A DNA stretch of 32,316 bases, from NCBI GenBank assembly GCA_903911905.1, contig CAIWFK010000404.1:1-32316 (forward strand), read 5' to 3'. This DNA is from an uncultured Myxococcales bacterium. Its GTDB lineage: Bacteria; Myxococcota; Myxococcia; Myxococcales; Myxococcaceae. Under the pieces are notes generated by a model. It saw only the letters and a program-made list of their open reading frames with translations, ran no database searches and was not told the DNA's origin. Positions 22,542 through 30,762 of this stretch are shown piece by piece (the first letter of the stretch is position 1; each line of letters starts with the position of its first letter). The position numbers and the translations under genes were made by a program.

Positions 22542-24044
22542 TCACTTCGACGCCACGCTCACCCGCCCCCGCCCACCCGCCAGGTCCAGCTCGAGCCGCG
22601 CCGCGCACAGCCGACCCGACAGCACCGCCATGGGAATGCCGGGCCCGGGGTGCACCGACCCACCCGCCGCATAGAGCCCGGGCAGCGAGGTGGTGTTGCC
22701 AGCCCTGGCGAAGGTGCCCAGCACCCCGTGATTCGACCGCCCATAGAGCGCGCCGCCCGTCGACGGAAAGAGCGCCTCGAACTCCACCGGCGTCGTCACC
22801 ACCTCGGCGACCGGCTCGACCTGCAGCCCGCATGCGGAAAGCAACTCGAAGGTGCGTTCGCGCAGCGGCCCCGGCTCGAGGGCCCGGGTGTCGCCGTCGG
22901 GAGGGGCGTTGACCAACACCAGCAGGCGCTCGGGTCCGTCGGGCACCACGGCCTCACCGCGGTCCTGCGCGCAGACGTAGACCGTGGGGTGGGCGGTCAC
23001 CGTGCGCCGACCGAAGATGGCGGCGAACTCGTCGGCGTAGTCCTCGGCGAAGAACACGTTGTGGTGCAGCAACGGAAAGCCCGACGTGCGCGCCGACAGG
23101 CACCAGGTCACCGCCGACAACGAGCGGTCGGCGGGCTTCGTCTCACGGGTCGCGCCGCCCGCCCCGCCCACCGCCCCGCTGGCCAGCGCCGCGACGTCGC
23201 CGTTGAAGACCACCGCGTCGGCCTCGAGCCGCTCACCGCCACGCAACTGCACCCCGGTCACTCGCCCGCCGCCGGTGGTCACCGACTCGACGTGCGCCCC
23301 GAAGCGGTACGTCGCGCCCTGGGACTCGCCCAGCCGCTGCAACGCCACTGCCACCTGGTGCATGCCGCCCACTGCACGCCACAGCCCGTCCTGTTCGACG
23401 TGGGCCACCAACATCAGCGTCGCCGGGGTGAGGAAGGGCGAGCTGCCCACGTACGTCGCGTAGCGCGCGAACAACTGCCGCAGCCGCGGGTCGTGGAAGG
23501 TGTCACCCAGCGAACTCCACAGCGTGCGCCACGGCGCGGCCCGGAACATCGCTGGCAGCCCCGACGGCCCCAGCCGCGCGACCAGCGAGACCGGCGTGGC
23601 GCGCTCGGTGGCGATGAAGTGCGGCGCCAACGCGCGGTAGACCCGGGCGCTGCGTTCGCAGAAAGCACGGTACCCGTCGGCGTCGGCCCTCGACGAGAAC
23701 GCCGCGATGGCCGCGGCCGAGCGCTCGACGTCGGCGAAGAGGTCCAGCCGACCGCCGGCCCGCCACGCATGGCGCGCCAGCACCTCGATGGGCGCCAGGG
23801 TCAGGAAGTCCTCGAGCCGTTTGCCGGCCTCGGCGAAGAGCCCTTCGAAGGCCCAGCGCATGGTGAAGACCGTGGGCCCCCCATCGACACCACGCCCCCC
23901 GACGTCGACCAGCCGCATCTTCCCACCGGGAGTCGCCGCGCGCTCGAGCACCGTCACCCGGAACCCCCGGCGCGCGAGGTCGGCCGCCGACGAGAGCCCA
24001 CCCACGCCCGCTCCCACCACGATGACGTGCTTCGCGTTCTTCAC
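22542..24044 (-). CDS. Carotenoid desaturase of CrtI/CrtD family, probably CrtD-like
   Basis: A 500-aa flavoprotein amine-oxidase-type enzyme of carotenoid synthesis. The FAD-binding fold is at the N-terminus (VIVVGAGVGGLSSAADLARRGFRVTVLER, shown here only by its GxGxxG and terminal Glu). PGGKM, DGGPTVFTM and the C-terminal LPGLYAAGGSVHPGPGIPMAVLSG are family hallmarks. HHNVFFAEDYADEF and PTVYVCAQDRG look more like 1-hydroxycarotenoid 3,4-desaturase (CrtD) than phytoene desaturase (CrtI); this is from memory of the families. GTG 24044 sits at the start of the FAD fold; the longer frame to 24170 has no family sequence. No other carotenoid genes are nearby. The 176-bp gap to the convergent kinase gene holds nothing I can support. 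Confidence 0.88.
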   Translation of the reverse strand: MKNAKHVIVVGAGVGGLSSAADLARRGFRVTVLERAATPGGKMRLVDVGGRGVDGGPTVFTMRWAFEGLFAEAGKRLEDFLTLAPIEVLARHAWRAGGRLDLFADVERSAAAIAAFSSRADADGYRAFCERSARVYRALAPHFIATERATPVSLVARLGPSGLPAMFRAAPWRTLWSSLGDTFHDPRLRQLFARYATYVGSSPFLTPATLMLVAHVEQDGLWRAVGGMHQVAVALQRLGESQGATYRFGAHVESVTTGGGRVTGVQLRGGERLEADAVVFNGDVAALASGAVGGAGGATRETKPADRSLSAVTWCLSARTSGFPLLHHNVFFAEDYADEFAAIFGRRTVTAHPTVYVCAQDRGEAVVPDGPERLLVLVNAPPDGDTRALEPGPLRERTFELLSACGLQVEPVAEVVTTPVEFEALFPSTGGALYGRSNHGVLGTFARAGNTTSLPGLYAAGGSVHPGPGIPMAVLSGRLCAARLELDLAGGRGRVSVASK

Positions 24045-24078
24045 GAACCGCAGCCTAACGGTGGTGTAGAGCAGACGC

Positions 24079-24363
24079 ATGAATCGACTTGCGCTCGCCC
24101 TCACCCTGTTGCTCGGAAGCCAGTGCGCCGTGGTCCAGACCATCGACTCGGCCATCGACTGCAACGGCATCTGCGAGCGCTACGCCTCGTGCTTCGACAA
24201 GACGTACGACGTGAGCACCTGCGCGTCGCGCTGCCGCCACTCCGCTTCGACCGAGCCCGACTTCCGCCGCAAGGCCGACAGGTGCAACGCCTGCATCAGC
24301 GAACGCTCGTGCGTGGCGGCGACGTTTTCGTGTCTGACCGAGTGCGTCTCGGTCGTGCCGTGA
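24079..24363 (+). CDS. Small Cys-rich lipoprotein
   Basis: A 94-aa predicted lipoprotein: signal helix MNRLALALTLLLGSQC with lipobox C16. The mature part has ten further cysteines at 28, 32, 38, 48, 52, 69, 72, 78, 85 and 89. CxxxC spacing recurs (28/32, 48/52, 85/89) and 69/72 is CxxC. This suggests a small disulfide-bonded or metal-binding domain in the periplasm. ATG 24079 begins the signal sequence. It diverges from the carotenoid desaturase and lies 40 bp before the Cys-rich repeat protein on the same strand. I do not recognise a named family. Confidence 0.78.
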   Translation: MNRLALALTLLLGSQCAVVQTIDSAIDCNGICERYASCFDKTYDVSTCASRCRHSASTEPDFRRKADRCNACISERSCVAATFSCLTECVSVVP

Positions 24364-24403
24364 CAGGCGACAGTCGGACGAGGTTGGGCCAGACTGGTCG
24401 CTC

Positions 24404-25975
24404 ATGCACTTTCGCTCCCTGATCGCGATCGCCGCCCTGGTCGGTGCCTCGGCGCTGGCCCAGCAGTGCCCACCGGGGCAGTTCAGCGCGACCGGTCAGG
24501 CCCCTTGCACGCCCTGCGACGCGGGCTCGTTCTCGACGGGCGGCGCGACGTCGTGCACCCTCTGCGCCCCAGGTCGTTTCAGCTCGACCGCCGGCAGCTC
24601 GACCTGTTCGAACTGCGCGGCCGGCACCTTCACCGCGCAACTGGGCTCGGTGGCCTGCACGAGCTGTGCGCCGGGCTCGTTCACCTCGACCTCGGCCAGC
24701 TCGACCTGCCTGAACTGCAGCCCCGGCACCGTGTCGGACGGCGGCGCGGCGCTGTGCACCGGTTGCAGCCCTGGCACCTTCTCGGCGACGAGCGCGGCCT
24801 CGAGCTGTACGGCGTGCGCCGCGGGCACGTTCCAGCCGAACGGCGCCAGCACCACCTGTCAGGACTGTCTGCCCGGCACCTTCTCGACGTCAGGCTCGTC
24901 GTTGTGCACCAGTTGCGCGATGGGCACCTTCTCGGCGCGCGCGGCGCCCAGTTGTACGTCGTGCACGCCTGGCTCGTTCCAACCCGCGACGGGCTCGAGC
25001 ACCTGTCTGAACTGCGCGCCCGGCACCGCCCAGCCGACCAGCATGGCGACCAGCTGCGCCTCGTGCGCTCCCGGCACCAGCTCGTCGACGTCCGGCGCGC
25101 TGGCCTGCACGGACTGCATGGCGGGCACCTTCCAGGCGACCTCGGGCTCGGTCGCCTGCCAGAGCTGCGGGCCGGGCACCTTCTCGAACGCCGCGTCGGT
25201 CATGTGTTCGCCCTGCGCGCCGGGCACGTTCCAACCGGTGGGCGGAAGCCCCACCTGCCTGTCGTGCGCGGCCGGCACCTTCGCGCCGACCACGGCCAGC
25301 ACCACCTGTCAGAACTGCGCGCCCGACACCTTCTCGGTCACCGGCGCCAGCAGTTGCCGGTCCTGCCCCCCGCCGCAGAGCTCGATTCACGACTGCCGAC
25401 GCGAGGTCTGTGACGGCGGCGTCTCGACGGCCATCAACGACGACACCGAAATTCCGCTCGGAGACGGCATCGCCTGCACCCTCGACAGTTGCTTCGACGG
25501 CGGCGCGCGCTATCTGCCCTACGACGTGCTCTGCGACGACGGCGACCCGTGCACGCTCGACACCTGCAGCGCGACCACCGACTGCTCGCACACCCCCATT
25601 CCGAACTGCGACCTCGACGCGGGCAGGCCTGACGCGAGCGTCGACGCCGGCTGCACGCCCGCCAACTGCCTGCAGCAGGGCCTCGAGTGCGGAATGCAGG
25701 GTGATGGGTGTGGCAGCGTCATCGACTGCGGCACGTGCACGGCTCCGGCCGTGTGCGGCGCGGGTCACTGCACCGTGCCGGACGCGGGCGTCGATGCCGG
25801 AACGGTCGCCGACGCGGGTACGCCCGATTCGGGTCAGCCGATGGCCGATGCCGGCAGCGACACCGACGGCGGCACCGGGACGGGCGGCGCAGGTGGGTGC
25901 GGGTGCACCAGCGTCGAGTTCCCGGCGATGGCGATGGCGGTGCTGGCGATGCTGCGGCGTCGTCGCAACCGCTGA
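24404..25975 (+). CDS. Cys-rich repeat surface protein with MYXO-CTERM-like sorting signal
   Basis: A 523-aa exported protein. The signal peptide ends ASALAQ (about residue 20). Eighteen tandem units of 16-17 residues (22-321) follow the pattern APGTFS..ss..CxxC, resembling ephrin-receptor/TNFR-like Cys-rich modules. A second Cys-rich region (about 322-450) has CTLDSCF, CDDGDPCTLDTC and ECGMQGDGCGSVIDCGTC, as in other myxobacterial surface proteins. A D/A/G/T/P linker (about 455-495) leads to a MYXO-CTERM-like tail: GCGC (498-501), hydrophobic helix, RRRR. Such tails mark proteins for anchoring by myxosortase-type processing. The protein is therefore probably displayed on the surface, rigid and disulfide-rich. 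ATG 24404 precedes the signal peptide. Confidence 0.87.
   Translation: MHFRSLIAIAALVGASALAQQCPPGQFSATGQAPCTPCDAGSFSTGGATSCTLCAPGRFSSTAGSSTCSNCAAGTFTAQLGSVACTSCAPGSFTSTSASSTCLNCSPGTVSDGGAALCTGCSPGTFSATSAASSCTACAAGTFQPNGASTTCQDCLPGTFSTSGSSLCTSCAMGTFSARAAPSCTSCTPGSFQPATGSSTCLNCAPGTAQPTSMATSCASCAPGTSSSTSGALACTDCMAGTFQATSGSVACQSCGPGTFSNAASVMCSPCAPGTFQPVGGSPTCLSCAAGTFAPTTASTTCQNCAPDTFSVTGASSCRSCPPPQSSIHDCRREVCDGGVSTAINDDTEIPLGDGIACTLDSCFDGGARYLPYDVLCDDGDPCTLDTCSATTDCSHTPIPNCDLDAGRPDASVDAGCTPANCLQQGLECGMQGDGCGSVIDCGTCTAPAVCGAGHCTVPDAGVDAGTVADAGTPDSGQPMADAGSDTDGGTGTGGAGGCGCTSVEFPAMAMAVLAMLRRRRNR
24467..25366 (+). repeat. In-gene tandem repeat, 18 units of 48-51 bp
   Basis: The repeats encode the Cys-rich units of the surface protein. 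Units vary in sequence but keep two cysteines per unit in CxxC, plus a Gly-(T/S)-Phe core. DNA such as GGCACCTTC recurs. Unit length is always a multiple of three, so copy-number changes would keep frame. Divergence between units shows an old expansion under selection for the protein pattern. Confidence 0.85.
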
Positions 25976-26004
25976 GCTGGTGACGCGCGGGTGAGCGGGG
26001 GTCG

Positions 26005-26864
26005 GTGAATCGCCGATTCGCACGCGCGCTGGGAACCCTCGCCGCCCTCGTCGCGGCGCTCGTGGTGTTCCGCCTGATGCGGCCAGACCAACCGGTGACC
26101 GGGTCGCGGGAGGCCGTCAACCCACCTCGAGTCAGCGAGCACGTCTCCTCGCCGACTCGCACACCGCCGAACCCACCGGGACCAGTTCTTCGCCAGACGC
26201 CCGCCCCGGTCGACGCGGGTGGGTTCTCGCTCACGGCCTTCCAGGCCACGCCAGCCGGCAAGGTCTGGGAGGCGCTGGCGCGGTGCTACGCCTCGAACCT
26301 CTGCCCACCAGGAAGCGTGTGTGCGGTCTCGTCGACGACCAACGAGGTCGGTTGTTTCAAATCGAACTGCATACGAGACGCATGAATCGCCCTCGGCACA
26401 ACTCGTGAAGTCGCCGGGGCCCTGACGACGCGTGCTCCGCCCGAGCCGCGTGTGTCCACCTTCCCTCGTTGGACGCGGGGGCGTGTGTCGAGCCAGCCTT
26501 CGCCGAGGGCTGTGTCCCCGGTCGATGTCCTGCCGGGTCACGGTGTGTCGGAACCGTCTGGGGCAGCACCTCTTTCGGTCGCTGCTACCCGTCGTGTGTC
26601 ACGACGACCGACTGCGCGCCCGGTCAGGTCTGCTCGGACGTCGGTGTCCCGGTTGGAGAGCCGTGGGTGTGTCGCCGCCCGTGCGGGCTCTCGACGACCC
26701 TCGAGTGCTCGGACCCGGAAACCGGTACCGAGCGCTGCAACATCAGGCCACCGGGTCACGACGGCGTGTGTGCCGCAGCGATGCCATTCGACCGGTCGGG
26801 CAACTCCATGACCGAAGCGCAGAGCGTCTTCGCGGGCCCGCCCGACCTTCCCCTTGCACACTGA
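26005..26864 (+). pseudogene. Cys-rich membrane-anchored protein gene, apparently broken by two frame changes
   Basis: The 5' part (26005-26385, GTG start, 126 codons) encodes an N-terminal membrane helix, a Pro/Thr-rich linker and the start of a Cys-rich domain (ARCYASNLCPPGSVCAV, NEVGCFKSNC). It stops at 26383. A different frame, open from 26409 to 26864, continues in the same style: DDACSARAACVHLPSLDAGAC, CVPGRCPAGSRC, TTTDCAPGQVC. It has no plausible start of its own: the only candidate is TTG 26469, without ribosome site. The third frame bridges 26381-26422 with SPSAQLV, reminiscent of a CPSGQVC element. The simplest reading is one gene of about 285 codons with two 1-nt changes. Alternatively the first ORF is a complete short protein and the second a remnant. 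It is the third Cys-rich envelope gene in a row. Confidence 0.5.
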
Positions 26865-26867
26865 CGG

Positions 26868-27857
26868 TCAGAACCGGCCCGACACCACCGCCACGCCACC
26901 ACCCGGCACGGGCGCGAATGCCACCGCCGCCGGCGCCTTCGATTCGACCGCGAGCAGCACCCCGCCGGCCACCGCCGCCGCGCCACCGACGCCGAGCATC
27001 ACGAAGCCGACCGTCTGCTGCCGCATGCCGGTCGCGACCAGCGCATTGAGCGTGTGCACGTCTTGCGCCATCTCGGCCTGGGCCGCCGTCGCGTGCGCCA
27101 GCCCGACGGACACGCCGCCGACGGCCGCCACCACCAACCCCGAGCTGAGCACCACGATGCCGGGCACCTTCGAAGGCGCCTCCACCGGCGCCTGCTGCAC
27201 CGCCACGGGCGTGACCGGCGCCACCACCGGCTCGGGCGGCTTCACCGCCACCACCGCGCGCTCGAGCTCGAGCGGCACGCTCTGCCGCAGCACCCAGTTG
27301 TGCGCGCCCAGCACCGACCACCCCACGCGCACCTTGCGGCCCTTCACGGTCAGCGCACCGACCTTCGCGAAGGGCACGGTCACCGAGCGGGCCACGCCGT
27401 CTTCGTCGATGGAAATGACCACGTCGGTCGCCATGGCCAGCGGGTCGGCCGAAGCGGCGAGCACCAGCGCCCACCCACCCTCGACCTCCTTCTTCGAGCC
27501 GACGGTGACCTCGAGGCGACCCTGGTCCTTCACCCGACCCTTGGCCTCGAAGAACGGGGTGGTGACGCGCGGCGCGGCCTTGCCCTGCAGCTTGAGGTCG
27601 GGGTCGAGCGAGAGCGCGCGCATGAACGCGTCGCGGGCGCCCTCGGTGTCGTTGAGCGCCCCGCGCACCTGCCCCAGCAGGGTGAAGTACTCGATGACTT
27701 CGGCCTGCGAGAAGCCCTCGGCCTGGCTGAGCGCCTTGAGGGTCTTCGCCGCTTCGGCGTACTTGAGGCCCTTGAGTTCGGCCTGGGCCTGCCCCAGCGA
27801 AGGTGCCGAGAAGCTCATGCCCGCCGCCAGGGCGACCACCACCGCGAAGAGACGCAT
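26868..27857 (-). CDS. Secreted TPR-like protein with C-terminal hydrophobic pair
   Basis: A 329-aa exported protein. The signal peptide MRLFAVVVALAAGMSFSAPS is followed by a TPR-like helical part (about 25-90: LKYAEAAKTLKALSQAEG, GALNDTEGARDAFMRALSLDPDL). A beta-rich middle (about 100-200: RLEVTVGSKKEVEGGWALVL, VKGRKVRVGWSVLG) then gives way to a P/V-rich linker. Two hydrophobic segments (about 230-255 and 285-310) precede a terminal GGGVAVVSGRF. ATG 27857 begins the signal peptide; the much longer frame reaching 29417 is antisense to the kinase gene. It diverges from the PEGA kinase over 72 bp, so the two may be coregulated. No named function is recognised. Confidence 0.78.
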   Translation of the reverse strand: MRLFAVVVALAAGMSFSAPSLGQAQAELKGLKYAEAAKTLKALSQAEGFSQAEVIEYFTLLGQVRGALNDTEGARDAFMRALSLDPDLKLQGKAAPRVTTPFFEAKGRVKDQGRLEVTVGSKKEVEGGWALVLAASADPLAMATDVVISIDEDGVARSVTVPFAKVGALTVKGRKVRVGWSVLGAHNWVLRQSVPLELERAVVAVKPPEPVVAPVTPVAVQQAPVEAPSKVPGIVVLSSGLVVAAVGGVSVGLAHATAAQAEMAQDVHTLNALVATGMRQQTVGFVMLGVGGAAAVAGGVLLAVESKAPAAVAFAPVPGGGVAVVSGRF

Positions 27858-27929
27858 GGCCGCATCATAGCTGCCCGGTTGATCAAATACAGGACTGCAG
27901 CGCCCCCTCACCGTACACTCCGTCGTCAC

Positions 27930-29507
27930 GTGAGCGAGTCGTTGGAGACGTGGGTTCCCGGGGTCGTCATCGGCCAGTACTCCTTGCTCAAGGAGCTGGC
28001 CCGGGGCGGCATGGGCGAAATCTGGCTGGCGCGTCAGACCGGCGCGGCGGGCTTCGACCGCCTGGTGGTGCTCAAGCGCGTCATCGGCAGCGCCGACGAA
28101 GACCCGGCCAACGTCACCATGTTCCTCGACGAGGCGCGCATCGCCTCGCAACTGCACCACCCCAACGTGGTGCAGGTCTTCGAGCTGGGGCAGGCCGGCA
28201 GCTCGTACTACCTGGTGATGGAATACCTGGCCGGGCAGACGGTCAGCCGCTTCGCTCGCCGGGTGGTCGACCACCACGCGCAGGTGCCGCCCGCGCTCGC
28301 GGTGCAGGTCGTCGCACCCGCGGCGCGGGGCCTGGGCTACGCGCACCGCCGCACCGACCTCGAGGGCCGACCGCTGCAGATCGTCCACCGCGACGTGTCG
28401 CCGCAGAACCTCTTCGTCACCTACGACGGCCAGGTGAAGGTGCTGGACTTCGGCATCGCCCGCGCGGCGGGCCGCATGAACAAGACCTCGACCGGCATCA
28501 TTCGCGGCAAGGTGGCCTACATGCCGCCCGAGCAGGCGGTGGGCGAGCAGGTCTCGGGTGCGAGCGACGTGTTCTCGCTGGGCGTGGTGCTGCTCGAGCT
28601 GGTGACGGGGCGGCGCGCGTACGGGCCCGGGCTCGACGAGATGGCCATTCTGCGCAGGCTGGCTTCGTACGAGGAGCTGCCCCGCGCCTCGCAGGTGGTG
28701 AAGCTCGACCGCGACCTCGACGCCATCATCGCGCAGGCGGTCGACCCGGTGCGCGACAACCGCTTTCCCGACGGGCAGGCCTTCGCCGACGCGCTCGACC
28801 GCTGGGCCCGCACCCACGTGGGCCGCGACGAGCCCACGCTCGAAGCGCGCATGCACCAGCTCTTCGCGCCCGAAGTCGCGGCGCTGGGTGAATTCCACAA
28901 GCTGGCGGCGCGCACGCCCAGCGCGTCGTCGATGCCCAACAACCTCGCGCCGCGCCCGCGAGCGTCCGAGCCGCCGAAGGTCGCGCTGCGCCGCAACCTG
29001 CTGCTCGGCGCTGGCGCCGCGGTGGTGCTGACGGGCACCTGGTTCGCCGGCTCGATGCGGGGCGGCGCGGTGAAGCCGGTCGAGCCCGCCGCAGCGGTGC
29101 GACCCGCCATCGTTCCCAACCCCTTCGACGACGGCGCGCCGACGCCCGACGCCGGTGCGCCGCCGAAGGCCGCGGCCGTGGTCACCCCCCCGGACGATGG
29201 CGCCGGAACCAGCCCCGTCGACGCGGGCCCGCCGGTGCGCACCGTCGTCATCGACGCGGTGCCCGACGCCGGGTCGCCCCCCAAGACCGCGGCGGCCGCC
29301 TCGGGGCGACTGACCCTCGACACCGAGCCGTGGACCCAGGTCTTCCTGGGCAAGCGCAAGCTGGGCGACACGCCGCTCATCGAGCTGCCCTTGCCGGCGG
29401 GCACGCACCGCCTGCACCTGGTCAACGCCGAAGACAAGGTCGACACCGTGGTCGAAGTGGTCATCAAGCCCAACGCGACGACGGTGAAGAAGCTGGCCGG
29501 GCTCTGA
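27930..29507 (+). CDS. Ser/Thr protein kinase with C-terminal PEGA domain
   Basis: A 525-aa kinase. The cytoplasmic Hanks-type domain (about 15-290) has glycine loop ARGGMGEI, K49 in [13 protein letters not shown] (153-160), DFGIA (173-177) and YMPPEQ. The HRDVSPQN loop, with V-S replacing L-K, is characteristic of many myxobacterial kinases. One membrane helix lies at about 355-375 ([16 protein letters not shown]). A P/A/D-rich stretch follows, then a PEGA domain at about 455-520 ([39 protein letters not shown]). PEGA domains are surface modules that often bind the cell wall or other proteins, so this kinase may read an envelope signal. GTG 27930 is chosen; the upstream extension to 27054 is antisense to the neighbour. 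Confidence 0.92.
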   Translation: MSESLETWVPGVVIGQYSLLKELARGGMGEIWLARQTGAAGFDRLVVLKRVIGSADEDPANVTMFLDEARIASQLHHPNVVQVFELGQAGSSYYLVMEYLAGQTVSRFARRVVDHHAQVPPALAVQVVAPAARGLGYAHRRTDLEGRPLQIVHRDVSPQNLFVTYDGQVKVLDFGIARAAGRMNKTSTGIIRGKVAYMPPEQAVGEQVSGASDVFSLGVVLLELVTGRRAYGPGLDEMAILRRLASYEELPRASQVVKLDRDLDAIIAQAVDPVRDNRFPDGQAFADALDRWARTHVGRDEPTLEARMHQLFAPEVAALGEFHKLAARTPSASSMPNNLAPRPRASEPPKVALRRNLLLGAGAAVVLTGTWFAGSMRGGAVKPVEPAAAVRPAIVPNPFDDGAPTPDAGAPPKAAAVVTPPDDGAGTSPVDAGPPVRTVVIDAVPDAGSPPKTAAAASGRLTLDTEPWTQVFLGKRKLGDTPLIELPLPAGTHRLHLVNAEDKVDTVVEVVIKPNATTVKKLAGL

Positions 29508-29535
29508 GCGGGACCGCTCGACTCAGACCCGCTCA
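29505..29535. terminator. Candidate hairpin between convergent genes
   Basis: TGAGCGGG (29505-29512) and CCCGCTCA (29528-29535) form an exact 8-bp stem around 15 nt, spanning the stop of the PEGA kinase and the end of the thiolase gene. An alternative inner hairpin GAGCGG/CCGCTC (29506-29519) is also possible. There is no T tract on either side, so an intrinsic terminator is only a possibility; it could act on both strands. Confidence 0.3.
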
Positions 29536-30725
29536 AGGACCACCGCGATGCCCTGCCCCACGCCGATGCACATCGTGCACAGGGCGTAGCGACCGCCGCT
29601 CTGCTGCAACTGGTTGACGGCGGTGGTGACCAGCCGCGCCCCGCTCGCGCCCAGCGGGTGCCCCAGCGCGATGGCGCCGCCGTTGGGGTTGACGCGCGCG
29701 TCGTCGTCGGCGAGCCCCAGGTCGCGCAGCACCGCCACGCCCTGCGCCGCGAAGGCCTCGTTGAGCTCGATGACGTCGAGCTGCGCGAGCGTGAGGCCCG
29801 TGAGCGCCAGCACCTTTCGGGTGGCCGGCGCCGGCCCCATGCCCATGATGCGCGGAGCCACGCCCGCGCAGGCCATGCCCACCACCCGCGCCCGCGGCGT
29901 CAGCCCGTGCTGGCGGGCCGCGGCCTCCGAGGCCACCAGCAGCGCGCAGGCCCCGTCGTTGACGCCCGAGGCGTTGCCCGCGGTCACCGTGCCGTCGGGC
30001 CGCACCACGCCCTTGAGCTTGCCCAGCGCCTCGAGCGAGGTCTGTCGCGGGTGCTCGTCGGCCGAGACCACCACCGGCTCGCCCTTCTTTTGCGGCAGGG
30101 TGACGGGCACGATTTCCGCCGAGAAGAAGCCGCGTGCCTGGGCTGCGAGCGCGTTGAGCTGCGAGCGCAGCGCCATGCGGTCCTGCGCCTCGCGCTCGAC
30201 GTGGAAGTCGAGCGCCACGTTCTCGGCGGTCTCGGGCATCGAATCGACGCCGTACTGCTGCTTCATCAGCTCGTTGACGAAGCGCCAGCCGATGGTGGTG
30301 TCGTAGATGGCCGGGCTGCGCGCGAACGCGGCGTCGGCCTTGGGCATCACGAAGGGCGCGCGGCTCATGCTCTCGACGCCGCCCGCCACCACCAACGACG
30401 CCTCACCGGCCCGAATGGCGCGCGCGGCGCTGCCCACCGCGTCGAGCCCCGAGCCACACAGCCGGTTGATGGTCGCGCCCGGTACCAACTGCGGGAGCCC
30501 GGCGAGCAGCGCGGCCAGGCGCGCCACGTTGCGGTTGTCTTCACCGGCCTGGTTGGCGCAGCCCAGCAGCACGTCGTCGAGCGCGGCCCAGTCGACGCGC
30601 GGGTTGCGCGAGACCAGGGCCTTGAGGGGCAGGGCCGCGAGGTCGTCGGTTCGCACCTGGGCCAGCGCCCCTCCGTACCGACCGAAGGGCGTGCGGACCG
30701 CGTCGCAGATGAAGGCGTCTGTCAT
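29523..30725 (-). CDS. pcaF: 3-oxoadipyl-CoA thiolase (beta-ketoadipyl-CoA thiolase)
   Basis: A 400-aa acetyl-CoA acyltransferase, the standard PcaF length. It cleaves 3-oxoadipyl-CoA with CoA to succinyl-CoA and acetyl-CoA, the last step of the beta-ketoadipate and phenylacetate routes. Catalytic residues are present: C90 in NRLCGSGLDAVG, H356 in GHPLGASGAR and C386 in CTMCIGVGQG. ADEHPR and NPNGGAIALGHP are also typical of PcaF/PaaJ. ATG 30725 is used; the frame extends 12 codons further without family sequence. No other aromatic-degradation gene is nearby, so its pathway partners are elsewhere. It could instead serve as a broader acetyl-CoA acyltransferase. It converges with the PEGA kinase gene. 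Confidence 0.9.
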   Translation of the reverse strand: MTDAFICDAVRTPFGRYGGALAQVRTDDLAALPLKALVSRNPRVDWAALDDVLLGCANQAGEDNRNVARLAALLAGLPQLVPGATINRLCGSGLDAVGSAARAIRAGEASLVVAGGVESMSRAPFVMPKADAAFARSPAIYDTTIGWRFVNELMKQQYGVDSMPETAENVALDFHVEREAQDRMALRSQLNALAAQARGFFSAEIVPVTLPQKKGEPVVVSADEHPRQTSLEALGKLKGVVRPDGTVTAGNASGVNDGACALLVASEAAARQHGLTPRARVVGMACAGVAPRIMGMGPAPATRKVLALTGLTLAQLDVIELNEAFAAQGVAVLRDLGLADDDARVNPNGGAIALGHPLGASGARLVTTAVNQLQQSGGRYALCTMCIGVGQGIAVVLERV

Positions 30726-30762
30726 GCCCGCTGTATGCTCAATCGCGGGCGGGCGCGCCACC

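Noticed and set aside
24467-25366. CRISPR array or minisatellite
   Set aside because: The repeats are in-frame, divergent at DNA level, and encode a regular CxxC pattern within a complete exported protein.
24890-26023. Minus-strand 377-codon frame opposite the Cys-rich repeats
   Set aside because: It is Arg/Ala/Gly-rich antisense sequence with no start signal or domain.
27858-29417. Minus-strand upstream extension of the TPR-like protein
   Set aside because: It is antisense to the PEGA kinase. The real protein begins at the signal peptide at 27857.
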